Shown: positions 1 through 9,893, counted from the stretch's first letter. The stretch: 64,000 nt of DNA from Lepidostoma basale (GCA_022606425.2 JAHDVF020000467.1:186001-250000), one strand, 5' to 3'. The notes: generated by a model not told the origin, from the sequence alone. Numbers and translations are program-made.

Positions 1-349
1 GAGGGGACACTTGGTTCCAAAAAGACGGTGCAACGGCACACACTGCAAGAGCATTTTTGACTGTTTTGAGGGAATACTTCCCAGAGCGCCTCATCGCAAT
101 TAGGGGCGATTTGGGATGACCGGCCCGCTCTCCCGATTTGTCCCCTTGTGATTTTTTTCTATGGGGTTTTTTAAAATCCCGTGTTTATGTGAACCCAGAG
201 ACTCTAAAAGATTTGAAGACCAACATCCAGGAAGAAATGGCCAAGATTACGGCTGATATGCTGGCAAGAGAACAAACGCCAGAAATCGGTTTACTCAGTG
301 TATGGAGAATGGAGGACGTCACCTACCTGATTTGATCTTCAAAAACTAA
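1..349 (+). pseudogene. mariner-like (DD41D) transposase, C-terminal fragment
   Basis: This is the end of a Tc1/mariner DDD transposase, the enzyme that cuts and rejoins the element's own termini. Frame 3 reads W-F-Q-K-D-G-A-T-A-H-T-A-R from position 12, with the second catalytic Asp at codon 24-26. The S-P-D-L-S-P-C-D-F-F motif follows, with the third Asp at codon 150-152, so 41 residues separate them (DD41D type). The Trp codon at 117-119 has become TGA, and a frameshift lies near 262. The other frame then gives the usual G-G-R-H-L-P-D-L-I-F-K-N ending and stops at 347-349. The 5' part lies outside the window. An RTE-GTTA tail abuts the 3' end. It is a dead copy. Confidence 0.82.
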
Positions 350-771
350 CTAACTGACTAACTAACCATCACGCCGTCTACATTCCTCTACATTCATACA
401 TCTTGTCATACACACGTCGATTTATCCGACTCCTCACGTGATCGACATTTAATATTTGATTGATTTGATCGTGCCACGTTTTCCTCGACCTTCCTCCATT
501 TCTAGCTCCGTTCACGCCGTTTACATATACCTTCTTTACCATTCTGTCTTCACTCATTCTTTCCATGTGTCCAAACCATCTTAATGACCGTTTCAGTATT
601 TTGTTCGCAACATTTTCATTCGCCCCGCATTCACTTCTTATACTTGCATTTGATACTCTATCATATACAGATTTGCCACACATTCGTCTTAGAGATCTCA
701 TTTCTACTGCATTTATTCTACTTTCATCCTTATTTTGCCAGTTCCATGCTTCACTTCCATACATAAACTAA
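345..771 (-). mobile_element. RTE-GTTA LINE, 3' end with (TAAC)n tail
   Basis: This is a 5'-truncated LINE on the minus strand. Its tail, seen here as TAAC/TGAC repeats, occupies about 345-368. The open frame at 764-378 encodes the C-terminal region after the RT thumb, with Y-G-S-E-A-W-N-W, M-R-S-L-R-R-M-C-G-K, R-W-F-G-H-M-E-R-M and R-K-T-W-H-D-Q-I-N-Q-I. These are the standard landmarks of insect endonuclease-reverse-transcriptase LINEs of RTE type. No RT palm motif is present, so it is non-autonomous. Confidence 0.85.
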
Positions 772-917
772 GTAAAACAAAACTTTAGGTATGTGCCTAC
801 ATTATAAAAAAAACCAAATTTCGGATTCATACAATGGGTTTTATTGAGTTTTGAAAAAAGGAAGATATGCTGCCCCATCCGTATAAGAATTTTTATTTCT
901 TGTAAAGGGGGCGATGA

Positions 918-1129
918 AGAGCTCTCAAATTACGACCCAAACACCTCCAGCCGCCACAAGCGCCCAAAATCGATCCTCCTTCAGAGGAACACTAAGGGCC
1001 ACACAAATCATGCCCCCGAATAATGTAACAACCTACCAAATCACCTTCCAACAATGTTCCCATCAGACGTAAGAGGAATAGCCACATGAGCTGAACCTCT
1101 GTAAGCCAGAAGATCCAAGTCCAAGTCCA
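918..1129 (+). mobile_element. JOCK-E LINE 3' end
   Basis: This is the 3' end of a Jockey-group LINE: the last part of ORF2 (R-R-H-K-R-P-K-S-I-L type) followed by a short 3' UTR. It ends in repeated AAGTCC units, matching the better-preserved copy at 20618-21052. It is frame-disrupted and 5' truncated. Confidence 0.75.
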
Positions 1130-1639
1130 TAAAAGGTTGGGAACCTATGGTATTCTTAGTTTTGGAGAAATTTTCGCGAAATCTTATATATTTTTCTTTA
1201 TGAATTTTTCAAGCGCCATTGAAATGAATGTTATCTTACTACAGAAATCGTTAAATCATTATCAGCCATAATAATTTTCCAGATATATATAAACATAAAA
1301 AATACATCTATATCTTAAATACTTGGCACAGAACCCTCACTCGTGGTTGCCAATGTTTTTAGTAACATATTTTTTCTAAGAATACATAATATTATGTGTA
1401 ATTTATTCTCGGAAATCAATATGAAACGACATAATGTTCACTGGTGTTTGGATTCCTGGAAATGTCTGCTCATTTGTTCACAAATCATAATGATAAAATG
1501 TACTTAACGAAATATCGTTCAATCATGAATGTTATAGTAACATGGTTGTGAAAAGTAACTTACTAATTCTTTAAAAATAAAATTAAACATTTTCATTTAC
1601 AAGGGGATGGCACGACATAGGAAATTGTCTTTTAGAAGG
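1130..1639. other. AT-rich stretch without recognisable gene
   Basis: I see no coding frame, element terminus or tandem repeat in this segment. Confidence 0.5.
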
Positions 1640-1645
1640 ATTGTA

Positions 1646-1921
1646 CGAGGCTGATCCAGAATGTAAGTGTACTGAGGCTCTCACGACCGGTTGGATTTTA
1701 TTTTCGACATGTTGGCTACACTTCCGTGTAGCCTGACCCTTCCCCTCCGCAACGAGACCGGTTAGAGGTCAGTAAGAGTAAGTTGAGAAGTGTCGACACG
1801 ACAACACGTTTCGTGAAAAATGTCAATCCAATCTCCCGCGAAGTGCGAAATACGCGGCGTCATCAGTTATCTCGTTTGGAAGGGAACACCTTCGGTTGAG
1901 GTTTATAATGAGATGATCTGA
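1646..1921 (+). pseudogene. mariner-like element, 5' end with transposase N-terminus
   Basis: After a TA at 1644-1645 the sequence begins CGAGGCTGATCCAGAATG, which resembles a mariner terminal repeat. The ATG at 1820-1822 opens 33 codons reading M-S-I-Q-S-P-A-K-C-E-I-R-G-V-I, then W-K-G-T-P-S-V-E-V-Y-N-E. This is the start of the paired-type HTH in MLE transposases with S-P-A-K/E-C-E N-termini. The frame ends at TGA 1919-1921, where an unrelated LINE piece starts, so the element was cut by deletion or insertion. It may belong to the same DD41D family as the fragment at 1-349. Confidence 0.65.
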
Positions 1922-2084
1922 CAATATCTTCGGTATCGCAGGTCTCGCGTATTACTGTGTTTCTGATTCTGTCCCTCAGTGTTTTGCCCAGAATAGCGCG
2001 GAGTGTCTTCATTTCGGCGGTTCGTAATAGTGCTTTGGTTCTATTTGTGTCAGCCCTCGATTCTATACCATAATTGAAATCCAG
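1922..2084 (-). mobile_element. GAA-LINE type H fragment
   Basis: An uninterrupted minus-strand frame of about 50 codons reads Y-G-I-E-S-R-A-D-T-N-R-T-K and then T-L-R-D-R-I-R-N. This is the region after the RT thumb in the LINE also seen at 35959-36605 and 42740-43560. Both ends are truncated. Confidence 0.72.
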
Positions 2085-2089
2085 TTTTC

Positions 2090-2494
2090 TTATTTTTAAG
2101 ACAACCTAACGGGTTTTTGGCTTTTTATATTATAGTATCATCGTATAATCTGCGTAATTTTTTTCAATGGATTTATTATCTAAGTCCAAATATTGCCATT
2201 CTCTTCAGAACTCGGCTCTTCCTTGTTAAGAATTCACCAGAATTGAGATAAACAATGCATATTTGGAAATCATCCTATGACTAATGTAGTTTATCGATAA
2301 TATTAGACGCAGACATGGTATTAAATGATCTCTAATCATTGTATAATTATAATTTGTTTCATAAAACACCTTGCTACTATGCCCTTGGCGTGATATATTT
2401 AAACAACTTTAAATAAATCAGTCAAATTTATTGTCAATTCTTGGGATCTCGGGTATGTCCGTGTCTTGTGGTTAATCCATCTTCAGGGTAATTG
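2090..2494. other. AT-rich stretch without recognisable gene
   Basis: No supported coding feature was seen. A short CTGAAGA-like motif in reverse orientation near 2480 is too weak to call. Confidence 0.4.
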
Positions 2495-2860
2495 TTCAAA
2501 TTCAAATTCTTTATTTTCCAAATAGACATTACAAAAATATATACATTTTAATCGTCGATTTGGTAGAATACATCGACCCAAGAAACGCAAGAAGAATTAA
2601 CGTAAGTATAACACTAAGACGTGCACCTCCCCAATATTTGTTTGGCAGTTTGATTGCTCTCCACACTGACATCACCGGAGACATGCTGGAAGATTAAACA
2701 GTCTGCTGACGCTATCGAATCTGGAACATGATGACACTTTCAAAGATGGAAGAGTTCTCACAGAATTCCCTAATAAATCTAAAGAAATGGTAAGTGTGAA
2801 CACATTTCATCTTATCTGGAAACTATTGGTTCTCGTCATATCCAAGAGGAATCATCATCA
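2495..2860 (-). mobile_element. JOCK-B-like LINE, diverged 3' end
   Basis: This is a minus-strand copy starting from a degenerate TTTGAA-type tail near 2497. It covers the homologues of the C-terminal JOCK-B region (L-L-N-x-I, R-Q-R-Q-H, the E-N-S-V-I-L block and the L-G-M-L-G-T-N-S block). It is much more diverged than the copies at 5148 or 49013, which suggests an older insertion. Confidence 0.6.
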
Positions 2861-3004
2861 TCAGCCATTAGCCGTAATCAGCCTTTAGTCAGAAGAGTAT
2901 TCAGCCACGAGCTTCATGAGGTCGGCCTCTCAGCTAACCCAAGGGAAACGTTCACACGGTAGTCAGAAGAACCGCTTGAAAGACTTTCTAAAAGCAAACC
3001 TCCA
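2861..3004. other. unassigned low-complexity repeat-like segment
   Basis: A CATCAT run is followed by sequence such as GGTCGGCCTCTCAGC with no open frame. It looks like remnant LINE 3' sequence, but I cannot place it. Confidence 0.3.
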
Positions 3005-3575
3005 AAGGACTAAAATCGATAGTGATTGCTAAGAAAATACTGCAGAAGTATTTTTCTTTCTTCACCCTCAAGTCTGGTGTTCCGCAAGGTTCAGTGCTAG
3101 GACCGATATTATTTCTAATGTTCACTAATGACATTGACAAAATTATTGATTCATTTGGCCTGTCGTCACATGCTATGCTGACGACCAGCAAATATATTTA
3201 TTTTGTGACCCTCATAACATCAGCCATCTAAAATCCATAAGTGCATTGAATCTATATCGAATTGGATGACCTCAAATAAATTAAAATTAAACCCTTCCAA
3301 AACGGAAATTCTCTGGACCTCCTCAATGAAGCGCCAGTACTTAGTCGATCGTGCTCCGATATCAACGTTCGGAATTGATTGACAATCTGACAGATTTTAA
3401 ATCTCACCTAAAACCCACCTTTTCAAAATATCGCATAAAATTTAAACAACGGTTATCAGATTTCTGGTGTCGAATGCAGCTCTCATGACTAGGAACATCG
3501 TCAAAGCGCCCTTGAGGTGAGCTATTCACGTAAATGGCGCTATACAAATTAGCCTGATTATTATTATTATAAGAC
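3005..3575 (+). mobile_element. L2-ATT LINE with RT palm remnant and 3' hairpin
   Basis: The first part encodes S-G-V-P-Q-G-S-V-L-G-P-I-L-F (RT motif B) and then, in a shifted frame, C-Y-A-D-D-Q-Q-I-Y (catalytic motif C). An M-T-S-N-K-L-K-L-N-P-S-K-T-E block follows. An internal deletion near 3340-3390 joins this to the extreme 3' end. There the sequence has the hairpin arm AGCGCCCTTGAGGTGA, its partner TCACGTAAATGGCGCT, and an ATT repeat tail. These features fit an L2/CR1-like LINE. It is inactive through frameshift and deletion. Confidence 0.75.
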
Positions 3576-3594
3576 AGACCTAAGTGGAGAATAA

Positions 3595-3882
3595 CAGTAC
3601 ATAAAGGCACGCAGGACTTTGAAGCACAGCGCAGAGACGACGCCGCAGAGAGAAGGTGGAGGAGAAAGAGAAAAGAGAGACTATCGGGAGACGGTGTCAG
3701 CTCCAATGCCAATGTCTTCCCCTGCTCCAGGTGTCGCAGAATATATGGGTCCAGGATTGGGCTCTTTAGCCACATGCAGACCCACACTGGTGAAGGACAG
3801 TCTTATTTTCTATATTTTATTTATTTATGCAACAGGTCGTTTGAACCCTATTACTGTATACAATTTGTTTCGTGACATGTGA
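3595..3882 (+). pseudogene. LINE ORF2 C-terminus with a single C2H2 finger
   Basis: Frame-by-frame reading gives a basic block (Q-D-F-E-A-Q-R-R, then R-R-W-R-R-K-R-K-E-R). It is followed by F-P-C-S-R-C-R-R-I-Y-G-S-R-I-G-L-F-S-H-M and Q-T-H. The spacing C-x2-C-x12-H-x3-H is a complete C2H2 zinc finger. A basic region plus one such finger with the R-I-G-L-x-S-H core is typical of the C-terminus of RTE/CFDP2-type LINE proteins. Alone it could be mistaken for a zinc-finger gene. No intron signals or upstream exon are visible. Confidence 0.6.
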
Positions 3883-3894
3883 TAGGTAACTAAT

Positions 3895-4034
3895 CTATCG
3901 CCATTTTATTGTCACAAGAATTCTACACCAGACCAAAGACAGTGTGACAATCACACTGCCATCGCCGGGAATCAATCTCAGGACCTTCGGTATGGTAGTC
4001 GGAGCTTTAACCACTCTGTCACGAAATTCGTCTT
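3895..4034 (-). mobile_element. tRNA-derived SINE-like repeat
   Basis: Read on the minus strand, the segment starts near 4034 with a tRNA-like head: AGAGTGGTTAAAGC as A-box-like sequence, and GAGATTGATTCCC as B-box-like sequence about 35 bases later. A body continues to about 3897. The body recurs at 42656-42708, which argues for a dispersed SINE and not a lone tRNA pseudogene. No perfect cloverleaf was attempted. Confidence 0.5.
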
Positions 4035-4066
4035 CCTCGGACACTTGGGACAGCCGATGATGATGA

Positions 4067-4196
4067 TGAATACTCTCCAATATTTAAAATAAAAATTGTC
4101 CATTTCCAAAGTGATCATATCCAACATATTGATTGCTCTAGCCATTGCCATCACAAGAGGCAGGTTGATTCTGCAATTTTCTGACGCTATAAACAT
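4067..4196 (-). mobile_element. JOCK-B-like LINE fragment
   Basis: This is a short minus-strand piece matching the ORF2 C-terminal region of JOCK-B (N-L-P-L-V-x-A-x-A-I-x-x-L-N-M-I block). It is diverged and truncated on both sides. Confidence 0.5.
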
Positions 4197-4605
4197 CTTC
4201 TTCTTCTCCAACCTGTATTGACCGTCCACTCCTGGACGTAGGCCTCCTCTCGCATTTTCCGTTATTTTCTATCCTGAGCGATCCGCATCCAGGCACTTCC
4301 CGCACTTCTCCGGACATCGTCGCGCCAACGCAACTGTGGGCGCCCAACTCCACGCTTTGCCGTCCTTGGCCACCAGCACAGCAGTCGCCTTGTCCACTTT
4401 GCATCAGGATCGCGAGCGACATGTCCCGCCCATCGCCACTTGAGGGCTGCGGCCATCTTGATAACATCGGAAACCTTTGTCCTGACTCTTATGTCCTCAT
4501 TTGTGAGTCTGTCCCGTAAACTGATATGCAACATGGCTCTCTCCATTGCAATAAACATAATATCCGTTAATTTTTCCCAATCCTTGATTATCACACCTGG
4601 CAGTA
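4197..4605 (-). mobile_element. GAA-LINE type I, 3' end
   Basis: A CTTCTTCTTC run near 4197 is the (GAA)n tail of a minus-strand LINE. The frame 4594-4262 encodes S-L-R-D-R-L-T-N-E-D-I, K-W-R-W-A-G-H-V-A-R and G-R-P-Q-L-R-W-R-D-D. These are signatures of the C-terminal region of RTE/CFDP2-type LINEs. The copy at 60840-61180 is closely related. It lacks RT and endonuclease. Confidence 0.75.
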
Positions 4606-4920
4606 GTCAGATGATAAATATTTTGTTTACATTTTAGTAAAACTAGGTAACTAATGAATCACATTTTAGTTCTCGGCACGTTTCCACAGCGCTATCACTG
4701 CCAAGAATCTCGTGAGGAATCCTGGGTGTTTTCAGCAAAAAATCTTTATACACATACATCGGTGTTAATTATTCCACATTCCTACATTACCTAGTCAGGC
4801 ATTCCTTCGCTCCAGGGAATTCGAAGAAATCAGTGTGTCACGATAAATTCTAATATTATTCTGGATGTGAATCAATTTCAAATAAACACATTTTAAGTAT
4901 AAAATGATATATCTATTAAT
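4606..4920. other. AT-rich stretch, nothing recognised
   Basis: No open frame, terminal repeat or tail was seen. Confidence 0.4.
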
Positions 4921-4966
4921 TGATACGAGCCGTTCTCAATGGAGTTCTGGTTCCAGCCCTTAAAGG
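4921..4966 (+). mobile_element. RTE-GTTA LINE micro-fragment
   Basis: It encodes A-V-L-N-G-V-L-V-P-A-L, matching the V-H-N-G-V-L-V-P-T-L block of RTE-GTTA. It is truncated on both sides. Confidence 0.45.
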
Positions 4967-5021
4967 GGCTCTTACACAATCATATGACTCCAACCATACA
5001 AGTATACCAGTGGCGGTGCTA

Positions 5022-5125
5022 CCATATTATCTTGGAGGCTATCCATCTTTATGTTCCAGATGGTTATCTTCGACAGCGTCAGCACAGACTGTTTTATCTC
5101 CCAGCATGCAAAAATTTCTTACGGA
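5022..5125 (+). mobile_element. JOCK-B LINE fragment, plus strand
   Basis: It encodes I-L-E-A-I-H-L-Y-V-P-D-G-Y-L-R-Q-R-Q-H, the same C-terminal block that lies on the minus strand 400 bases downstream. The two copies are therefore inverted relative to each other. Confidence 0.65.
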
Positions 5126-5147
5126 AGCCGGGCTTCTGGGCTTATTC

Positions 5148-5975
5148 AAATCAAATCAAATCAAATCAGTTTATTTTCTCAAAAGATATTACAAACAACT
5201 ATTATAGTTTAAGGCATCTATTGAAAACAGGTAAAACATATATATTATAATACCCGGAACGCATGAGAGATGGTTCGAAATTAGGAATACAAGATACTCT
5301 CCAAAGTTAAGAGTATTTGTCTTCTGAACGTACTTTCACGAATATGAAAGACGTCGATCTCCGAAGCGATCATGTTCAGCAGTTTGATTGCTCTCACCAG
5401 AGGCAGGTTGGTTTTGCATGCTGGGAGATAAAAGAGTCTGTGCTGACGTGGTCGAAGATAACCATCTGGAACATAAAGATGGATAGCCTCCAAGATAACG
5501 GAATTCTCAAAGAATCCCCTGATAAGTCTGAATAAATGTGAAAAAAGTGTGCACCCATCTCTTCTTATCTGCAAACTATTGGTCCCCAGCATGCCCAAGA
5601 GGAATGCAGTGGGATAAAGCCACGGATTGCTACCAACCTCCCCCATGTAAAGATATCTCAGAAATCTTTTTTGAACCCTCTCTAACATGAACGATTATCT
5701 CGCCTCGTGGGGACTCCATATCACCGAACCACACTCGAGCCGGCTCCGGACCAATGAGTTATACAAAATTTGCAAAACATAGGGATTCCTGAAAACTCTA
5801 CCACTTCGGAGAATAAATCCTAACATTTTTAGTGCAACTCCACATATTCTCTCGATGTGAGCATGGAATGTCAGCCTACTTTAATAAACAATACCAAAAT
5901 CCTTGATCGTTGAAACACGCTTAAGTTGTTGGTTATCCATTGTGTATCTGTAATAAACAGTAGGTATGCTCGAAA
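5148..5975 (-). mobile_element. JOCK-B LINE, 5'-truncated copy with (TTTGA)n tail
   Basis: The tail appears as TCAAA repeats at 5148-5166. The 3' UTR follows, then the frame 5688-5281 with R-V-Q-K-R-F-L-R-Y-L-Y, F-L-L-G-M-L-G-T-N-S and R-P-R-Q-H-R-L-F-Y-L-P. Weaker homology reaches the block preceding D-L-G-I near 5975. This is the part of ORF2 after the RT domain in Jockey-group elements. The RT catalytic region is absent. Confidence 0.8.
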
Positions 5976-6044
5976 GCCGCACTATAGAGGTTAAAGCGTC
6001 ACTAGTTGCAAGATATTTATCCAAAACGCGTCACTAGTTATATA

Positions 6045-6180
6045 TAATACAAGACATTTAGCCCCATCATAAAACAACTACCAAATCGCATTCCAACAAT
6101 GTTTCCTACAGACGTAAGAGGAATAGCCATTAGAGCTGAACCTCTGTAAGCCAGAAGATCCAAGTCCACAAGATCTATCA
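6045..6180 (+). mobile_element. JOCK-E LINE 3' UTR
   Basis: It contains CATTTAGCCCCATCATAAAA through GTAAGCCAGAAGATCCAAGT, the non-coding 3' end shared by all JOCK-E copies. Confidence 0.7.
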
Positions 6181-6544
6181 TCATGTGGCGAATATTAATG
6201 CATCAAAATCTAGTTACCACAACGTGCGACCATAAAATGAATACATGTAAGGAATGTCAAACGTATTTATTTAAATCCAGTACCGCTGATCTTGCTGTCA
6301 TCTCGATTTAAAGCCATTATTTGCCTCGTCTATTATCCGTGAGGAATTATCATCCTTCTGAGAGATTTACGCACCCATTCACCCGAATAACTTAGTGCTG
6401 GAGACGAGCCAACTCTCGCGGGAGCCAACTATCTTATGTGAAAGTGACAACAATGAATGATACGCGTAGAATTACCAGTTCTATTAACACTCGATTTACG
6501 GTGCTATATCATACATAACGGTGCTGTACTCTAGTAACAATGTT
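6181..6544. other. unassigned stretch
   Basis: I see no open frame or repeat boundary. The sequence is mixed and moderately AT-rich. Confidence 0.35.
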
Positions 6545-6728
6545 TTTTTTACAACATTTTGAATGTATACAAATTCTTGTAGACAAATACTGGATTTTAC
6601 CCATTGCGGATAAATTATTTTTTAATAAGGATTAATTGTATCTCAATAGAGACGAAGATGTAAATTGTTTTTCTGGGAACAGAATGTGGTGGCATCTTTA
6701 AGCAATTTACATCTTCGTCTCTATTGAG
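6545..6728 (+). repeat. MITE-A fragment with short inverted copy
   Basis: The junction side of MITE-A (ATTTTGAATGTATACAAAT through ATCTCAATAGAGACGAAGAT) is followed after about 40 bases by the same 28 bases inverted, ending near 6726. This makes a small stem-loop. Confidence 0.7.
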
Positions 6729-6836
6729 ATCCATTCAGTACCCTCTGGCTCCATCTTCCATCTTCCATCATCCCGTCGACACACACGACCAGCCCACTGC
6801 CATTTCATCCTCGCAATGCGTATTCTTACATCGGTA
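6729..6836 (-). mobile_element. GAA-LINE type I fragment
   Basis: The minus strand encodes V-T-D-V-R-I-R-I-A-R-M-K-W-Q-W-A-G-R-V-C-R, the conserved K-W-Q-W-A-G block of this family. Confidence 0.55.
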
Positions 6837-7012
6837 ACTGATAAGTACTGGATGAAGACTGACAAGTACTTGTTACAAACTGACAAGTACTAGATACATA
6901 TTGAAAAGTACTACATAAATATAGACAAGTACTAGACACAAACTGACAAGTGCTAGATACAAACTGACAAATACTGGGTTCAAACTAAGAAGTACTAGAT
7001 GCAAGCTATCAA
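6837..7012 (+). repeat. minisatellite, about 21-bp unit
   Basis: About eight degenerate copies of ACTGACAAGTACTAGATACA are visible (units with GATAAGTACTGG, GACAAGTACTTG, GAAAAGTACTAC, GACAAGTGCTAG and others). It lies between two MITE-A segments in opposite orientation. Confidence 0.8.
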
Positions 7013-7014
7013 AA

Positions 7015-7492
7015 ATTACAATTAATCCTTATAAAAAAATAATTTATCCGCAATGGGTAAAATCCAGTATTTGTCTACAAGAATATGTATATTATACATT
7101 CAAAATGTTGTATAAAATAACTGGTCCAAGTAGGCATAAAAATTGGAGAGACATCTCCAGGCGTAATCTAGTACTGTATGATTTGCAGAGACTTTCACAG
7201 TGCATTAATAAAGATTTTCTGCTTAATGCTTCCCAATCTTAATAGATGACGCTAGTGTAGAGTGAACTAAAATATGTAAAGATAAGCGCAGGATGCTAGC
7301 ATATATACAAATTCCAAAAATTTGTCAGATGTGGTGGTCATAAGAAGGGTGGAATAGGGAATGTTGTTAAACATAAAGCGATCGCTCAACCCAACCAATG
7401 ACAGGTCATAAATCCTGTAAGCGCCTCGGCCACCACATTCTGTTCCCAGAAAAACAATTTACATCTTCGTCTCTAATGAGATACAATTAATG
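7015..7492 (-). repeat. MITE-A, near-complete copy
   Basis: The copy runs in reverse from CAATTAATCCTT through AATGGGTAAAATCCAGTA, a GCATAAAAATTGGAGAGACA block and a CATAAAGCGATCGCTCAACC block. It ends with CATCTTCGTCTCTAATGAGA near 7480. There is no coding capacity. About thirteen copies or pieces occur in this window. Confidence 0.8.
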
Positions 7493-7774
7493 TTTTTTTT
7501 TTAAATTAATATATGTCTAAAGCTGACTGATATGGAAAGAACTATTCTTTGGAATAAACTCGAGGGACAGGAATGAACTCGCAGTTCGCTGGCTACTGGG
7601 TATCTATCACCGTGCGACGAGTGTTAATTTTTATAATTATAACAGTGGCCACAAATGTTTTGCCCACAAAGAGTAAGATATGCCTTCTTGGCGATATAAA
7701 AATAGGTTATTACAACGAATATTTGAATAATAAAAAAACGTAAAAGTTATTATCATAAGCTAATTTAAATATTT

Positions 7775-8012
7775 TTTGTTTTGAATGTATACAAATACTG
7801 AATTTTACCCATTGCTAGTGTAGATTGAACAAAAATACGTGAAGTGTTTCTCAAATTAGTAGCATATATATATCTTTCAAAAATTTGTCAGACGTGGTGG
7901 TTGTAAGAAGGGCGGAATGGGATATGTTGTATCACATAAAGCGATCGCTTAACCCAACCAATGACAGGTCATAAGTCCTATAAACGCCTCGACCACCATA
8001 TTCTGTTTTTCA
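7775..8012 (-). repeat. MITE-A, internally deleted copy
   Basis: The junction block (GAATGTATACAAATACTGAA) is joined directly to the GCTAGTGTAGATTGAAC block, skipping about 190 bases. It then continues through GCGATCGCTTAACCCAACC to CCACCATATTCTG. Confidence 0.75.
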
Positions 8013-8019
8013 TCTGAAC

Positions 8020-8395
8020 TCCGTCATCTTGGAAGCTATCCATCTTTTTGTTCCGGATGGTTATCTTCGACAGCGTCAGCACAGACTGTTTTATCTCCCA
8101 GCATGCAAGATCAACCTGCCTCTGGTGCCGGTGGGGAGAGCAATCAAACTGCTGAACATGATCATTTCGGAGATCGACGTCTTTCGTATTCGTGAAAGTA
8201 CGTTCAGAAGACTCTTAACTTTGGAGACTATCTTGTATTCCTAATGTTGAACCATCTCTCATGCGTTCCTGGTTTTATATATTTATTACATTTTACCTGT
8301 TCTCAATAGATGCCTTAAACTTTAATTGTTGTTTGTAATAATATGGTATCTTTGAGAAAATAAACTGATTTCATTTCCTTTGATTTAATTTGACT
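8020..8395 (+). mobile_element. JOCK-B LINE, 3' end
   Basis: The open frame 8029-8244 ends the ORF2 C-terminus (P-D-G-Y-L-R-Q-R-Q-H-R-L-F-Y-L-P, E-I-D-V-F). It is followed by the family 3' UTR and a degenerate TTTGA tail near 8375-8395. Confidence 0.78.
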
Positions 8396-8605
8396 TCCGA
8401 GATTAATACACCGAGTACGATACCAGGCTCCCCTATATTACACTGCATAATCAGCCTCACGGGACTTGTTCTCATGGAAGACCTTCTAGATGGTATTGTC
8501 GTGGAAAAATGGTTAGACAGCTGGGAATCCACCTCACAGGAGGAGCAACCTTCTAAAGAACAGACCACATAGATCTACAACAAGGAAGAAGAAGAAGAAA
8601 CACAA
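8386..8605 (+). mobile_element. GAA-LINE type H, 3' end
   Basis: It matches, inverted, the copy at 40262-40560 and ends in GGAAGAAGAAGAAGAA. W-L-D-S-W-E-S-T-S-Q-E-E corresponds to the S-W-E-S-T-S-Q-E block of the better copy at 42740-43560. Confidence 0.6.
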
Positions 8606-8714
8606 AAACTAACTTTTGCGTATTTTTAATTTTTTTTATTCAAACATACGTTTGCACAGAGTCACGTTTCAATTTATTACTTCTGGGAATCCGGCATTAA
8701 AAATATGATATATA

Positions 8715-9115
8715 AAAAAAAAATTAATGGCGGTAGCCTTTCACATTGCGTTATAAAGATCTTCTGCTTAATGCTTAAATCTAATCTTCATAGATGGCGC
8801 TGGTCTGTAAATTGAAACTGACATGTGAATTGTGGTGTTGGATATTAATATATATACAACTTTCAAAAATTTGTCAGACATGGTGGTCATAAGAAAGGTG
8901 GAATGGGGAATATTGTAATTACATAAAGCGTGCGCTTAACCCAACCAATGACAGGTCATAAGTCCTGTAAACACCTCGATCACCATATTAAGTTTCCAGT
9001 TTGCATCTTCGTCTCTATATTAATCCTTAAATTGATAACCCGCAATGGGTAAATAAAATCCAGTATTCGTCTACAAGTATTTGTATAATTCAATATGTTG
9101 TATAAAAAAAATGTT
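8715..9115 (-). repeat. MITE-A, GCGTGCGC subfamily
   Basis: Same organisation as other MITE-A copies, but with CATAAAGCGTGCGCTTAACC in place of GCGATCGC. That variant is shared with the copies at 25565, 52190 and 58835. The order is body, then TCGTCTCTATATTAATCCTT, then AACCCGCAATGGGTAA. Confidence 0.75.
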
Positions 9116-9119
9116 TAAA

Positions 9120-9384
9120 AGTATTTCCCCTGACTACACCACTGTGTGACTTGAAAACTCATAGTTTCGGGGAAAACATTTGGCACTCTGTAATCGTTAC
9201 ACGTGGAAAAGTTCGGGGGGTGTAGCCGGGTTTGTCGCCCGAAAACATTTTTCATGATTCACGAAATGTGTTCGGAATGAGGATTTATGGCCCGGCTGTG
9301 CCGCGATCACTTTATGTGCTATTTTCTGCCAAGATATATTTATTGAAGTGTTTCCAATTATTTTTAAATTTATTGTTGTTACAA
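9120..9384. other. unassigned segment
   Basis: A 64-codon open frame at 9232-9426 has no recognisable motif and I do not call it a gene. Confidence 0.3.
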
Positions 9385-9462
9385 CAACAAATCATCATGC
9401 AGTTTCCCCTGAGGATGGAAGGGTAGGCAGAGAAAATGGACTGCCACACGTCTCTATCTTAA
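9385..9462 (-). mobile_element. RTE-GTTT LINE 3' terminus
   Basis: CATCATGCAGTTTCCCCTGA and GGGTAGGCAGAGAAAATGGA are the inverted 3' terminal sequence of the RTE family. It is preceded by a GTT-rich tail. Confidence 0.55.
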
Positions 9463-9509
9463 TTTGTTCTTCTGTATTGTTTAGCAAATAAAGGAGATAT
9501 TGATAAACT

Positions 9510-9893
9510 GCAGGTTTTACAGAATAAAGTTATACTCCCTGAGGTATAAATATCTTAAAAATCGTTTTTGGATTCTTTCTAGTTCCAAGATAACTGTTCT
9601 TTCTTTGGGGTCCCAAATGATAGAGCAGTACCATATAGGTAACACAAGGCGTAATTTTAAATTAAGAATAAAATAATACATAAGATGTCTCTCTAATAAT
9701 ATTTTTTCTGAATTTGCAAACCACCTCATTGAAAAAGATAGAAATATAACTTTGAACAATCTCGAAATTTTAGAAATTAAAAAAGCAATTAAAAATAAAG
9801 AAAATATTATAAATAAAATAAATTTAACGTCAAGTCCAATCTTTGATTTATTTCCTTTGTTGTAAGTATACCTGAACCCCCATAACAACTTTA
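9510..9893 (-). mobile_element. Jockey-group LINE fragment, diverged
   Basis: The frame 9888-9517 ends with W-D-P-K-E-R-T-V-I-L-E-L-E-R-I-Q-K-R-F and L-R-Y-L-Y-L-R-E-Y. This is the block after the RT in JOCK-B-like elements. The preceding part of the frame is hydrophobic and not recognisable, so only about 9517-9640 is secure. Confidence 0.5.

Noticed and set aside
345..372. TAAC/GTTA repeats as telomere-like DNA
   Set aside because: The insect telomere unit is TTAGG. These 4-base repeats always follow the RTE 3' terminus, so they are LINE tails.
3595..3882. Host C2H2 zinc-finger gene
   Set aside because: A single finger preceded by a basic LINE-type segment and no exon signals; better explained as a LINE C-terminus.
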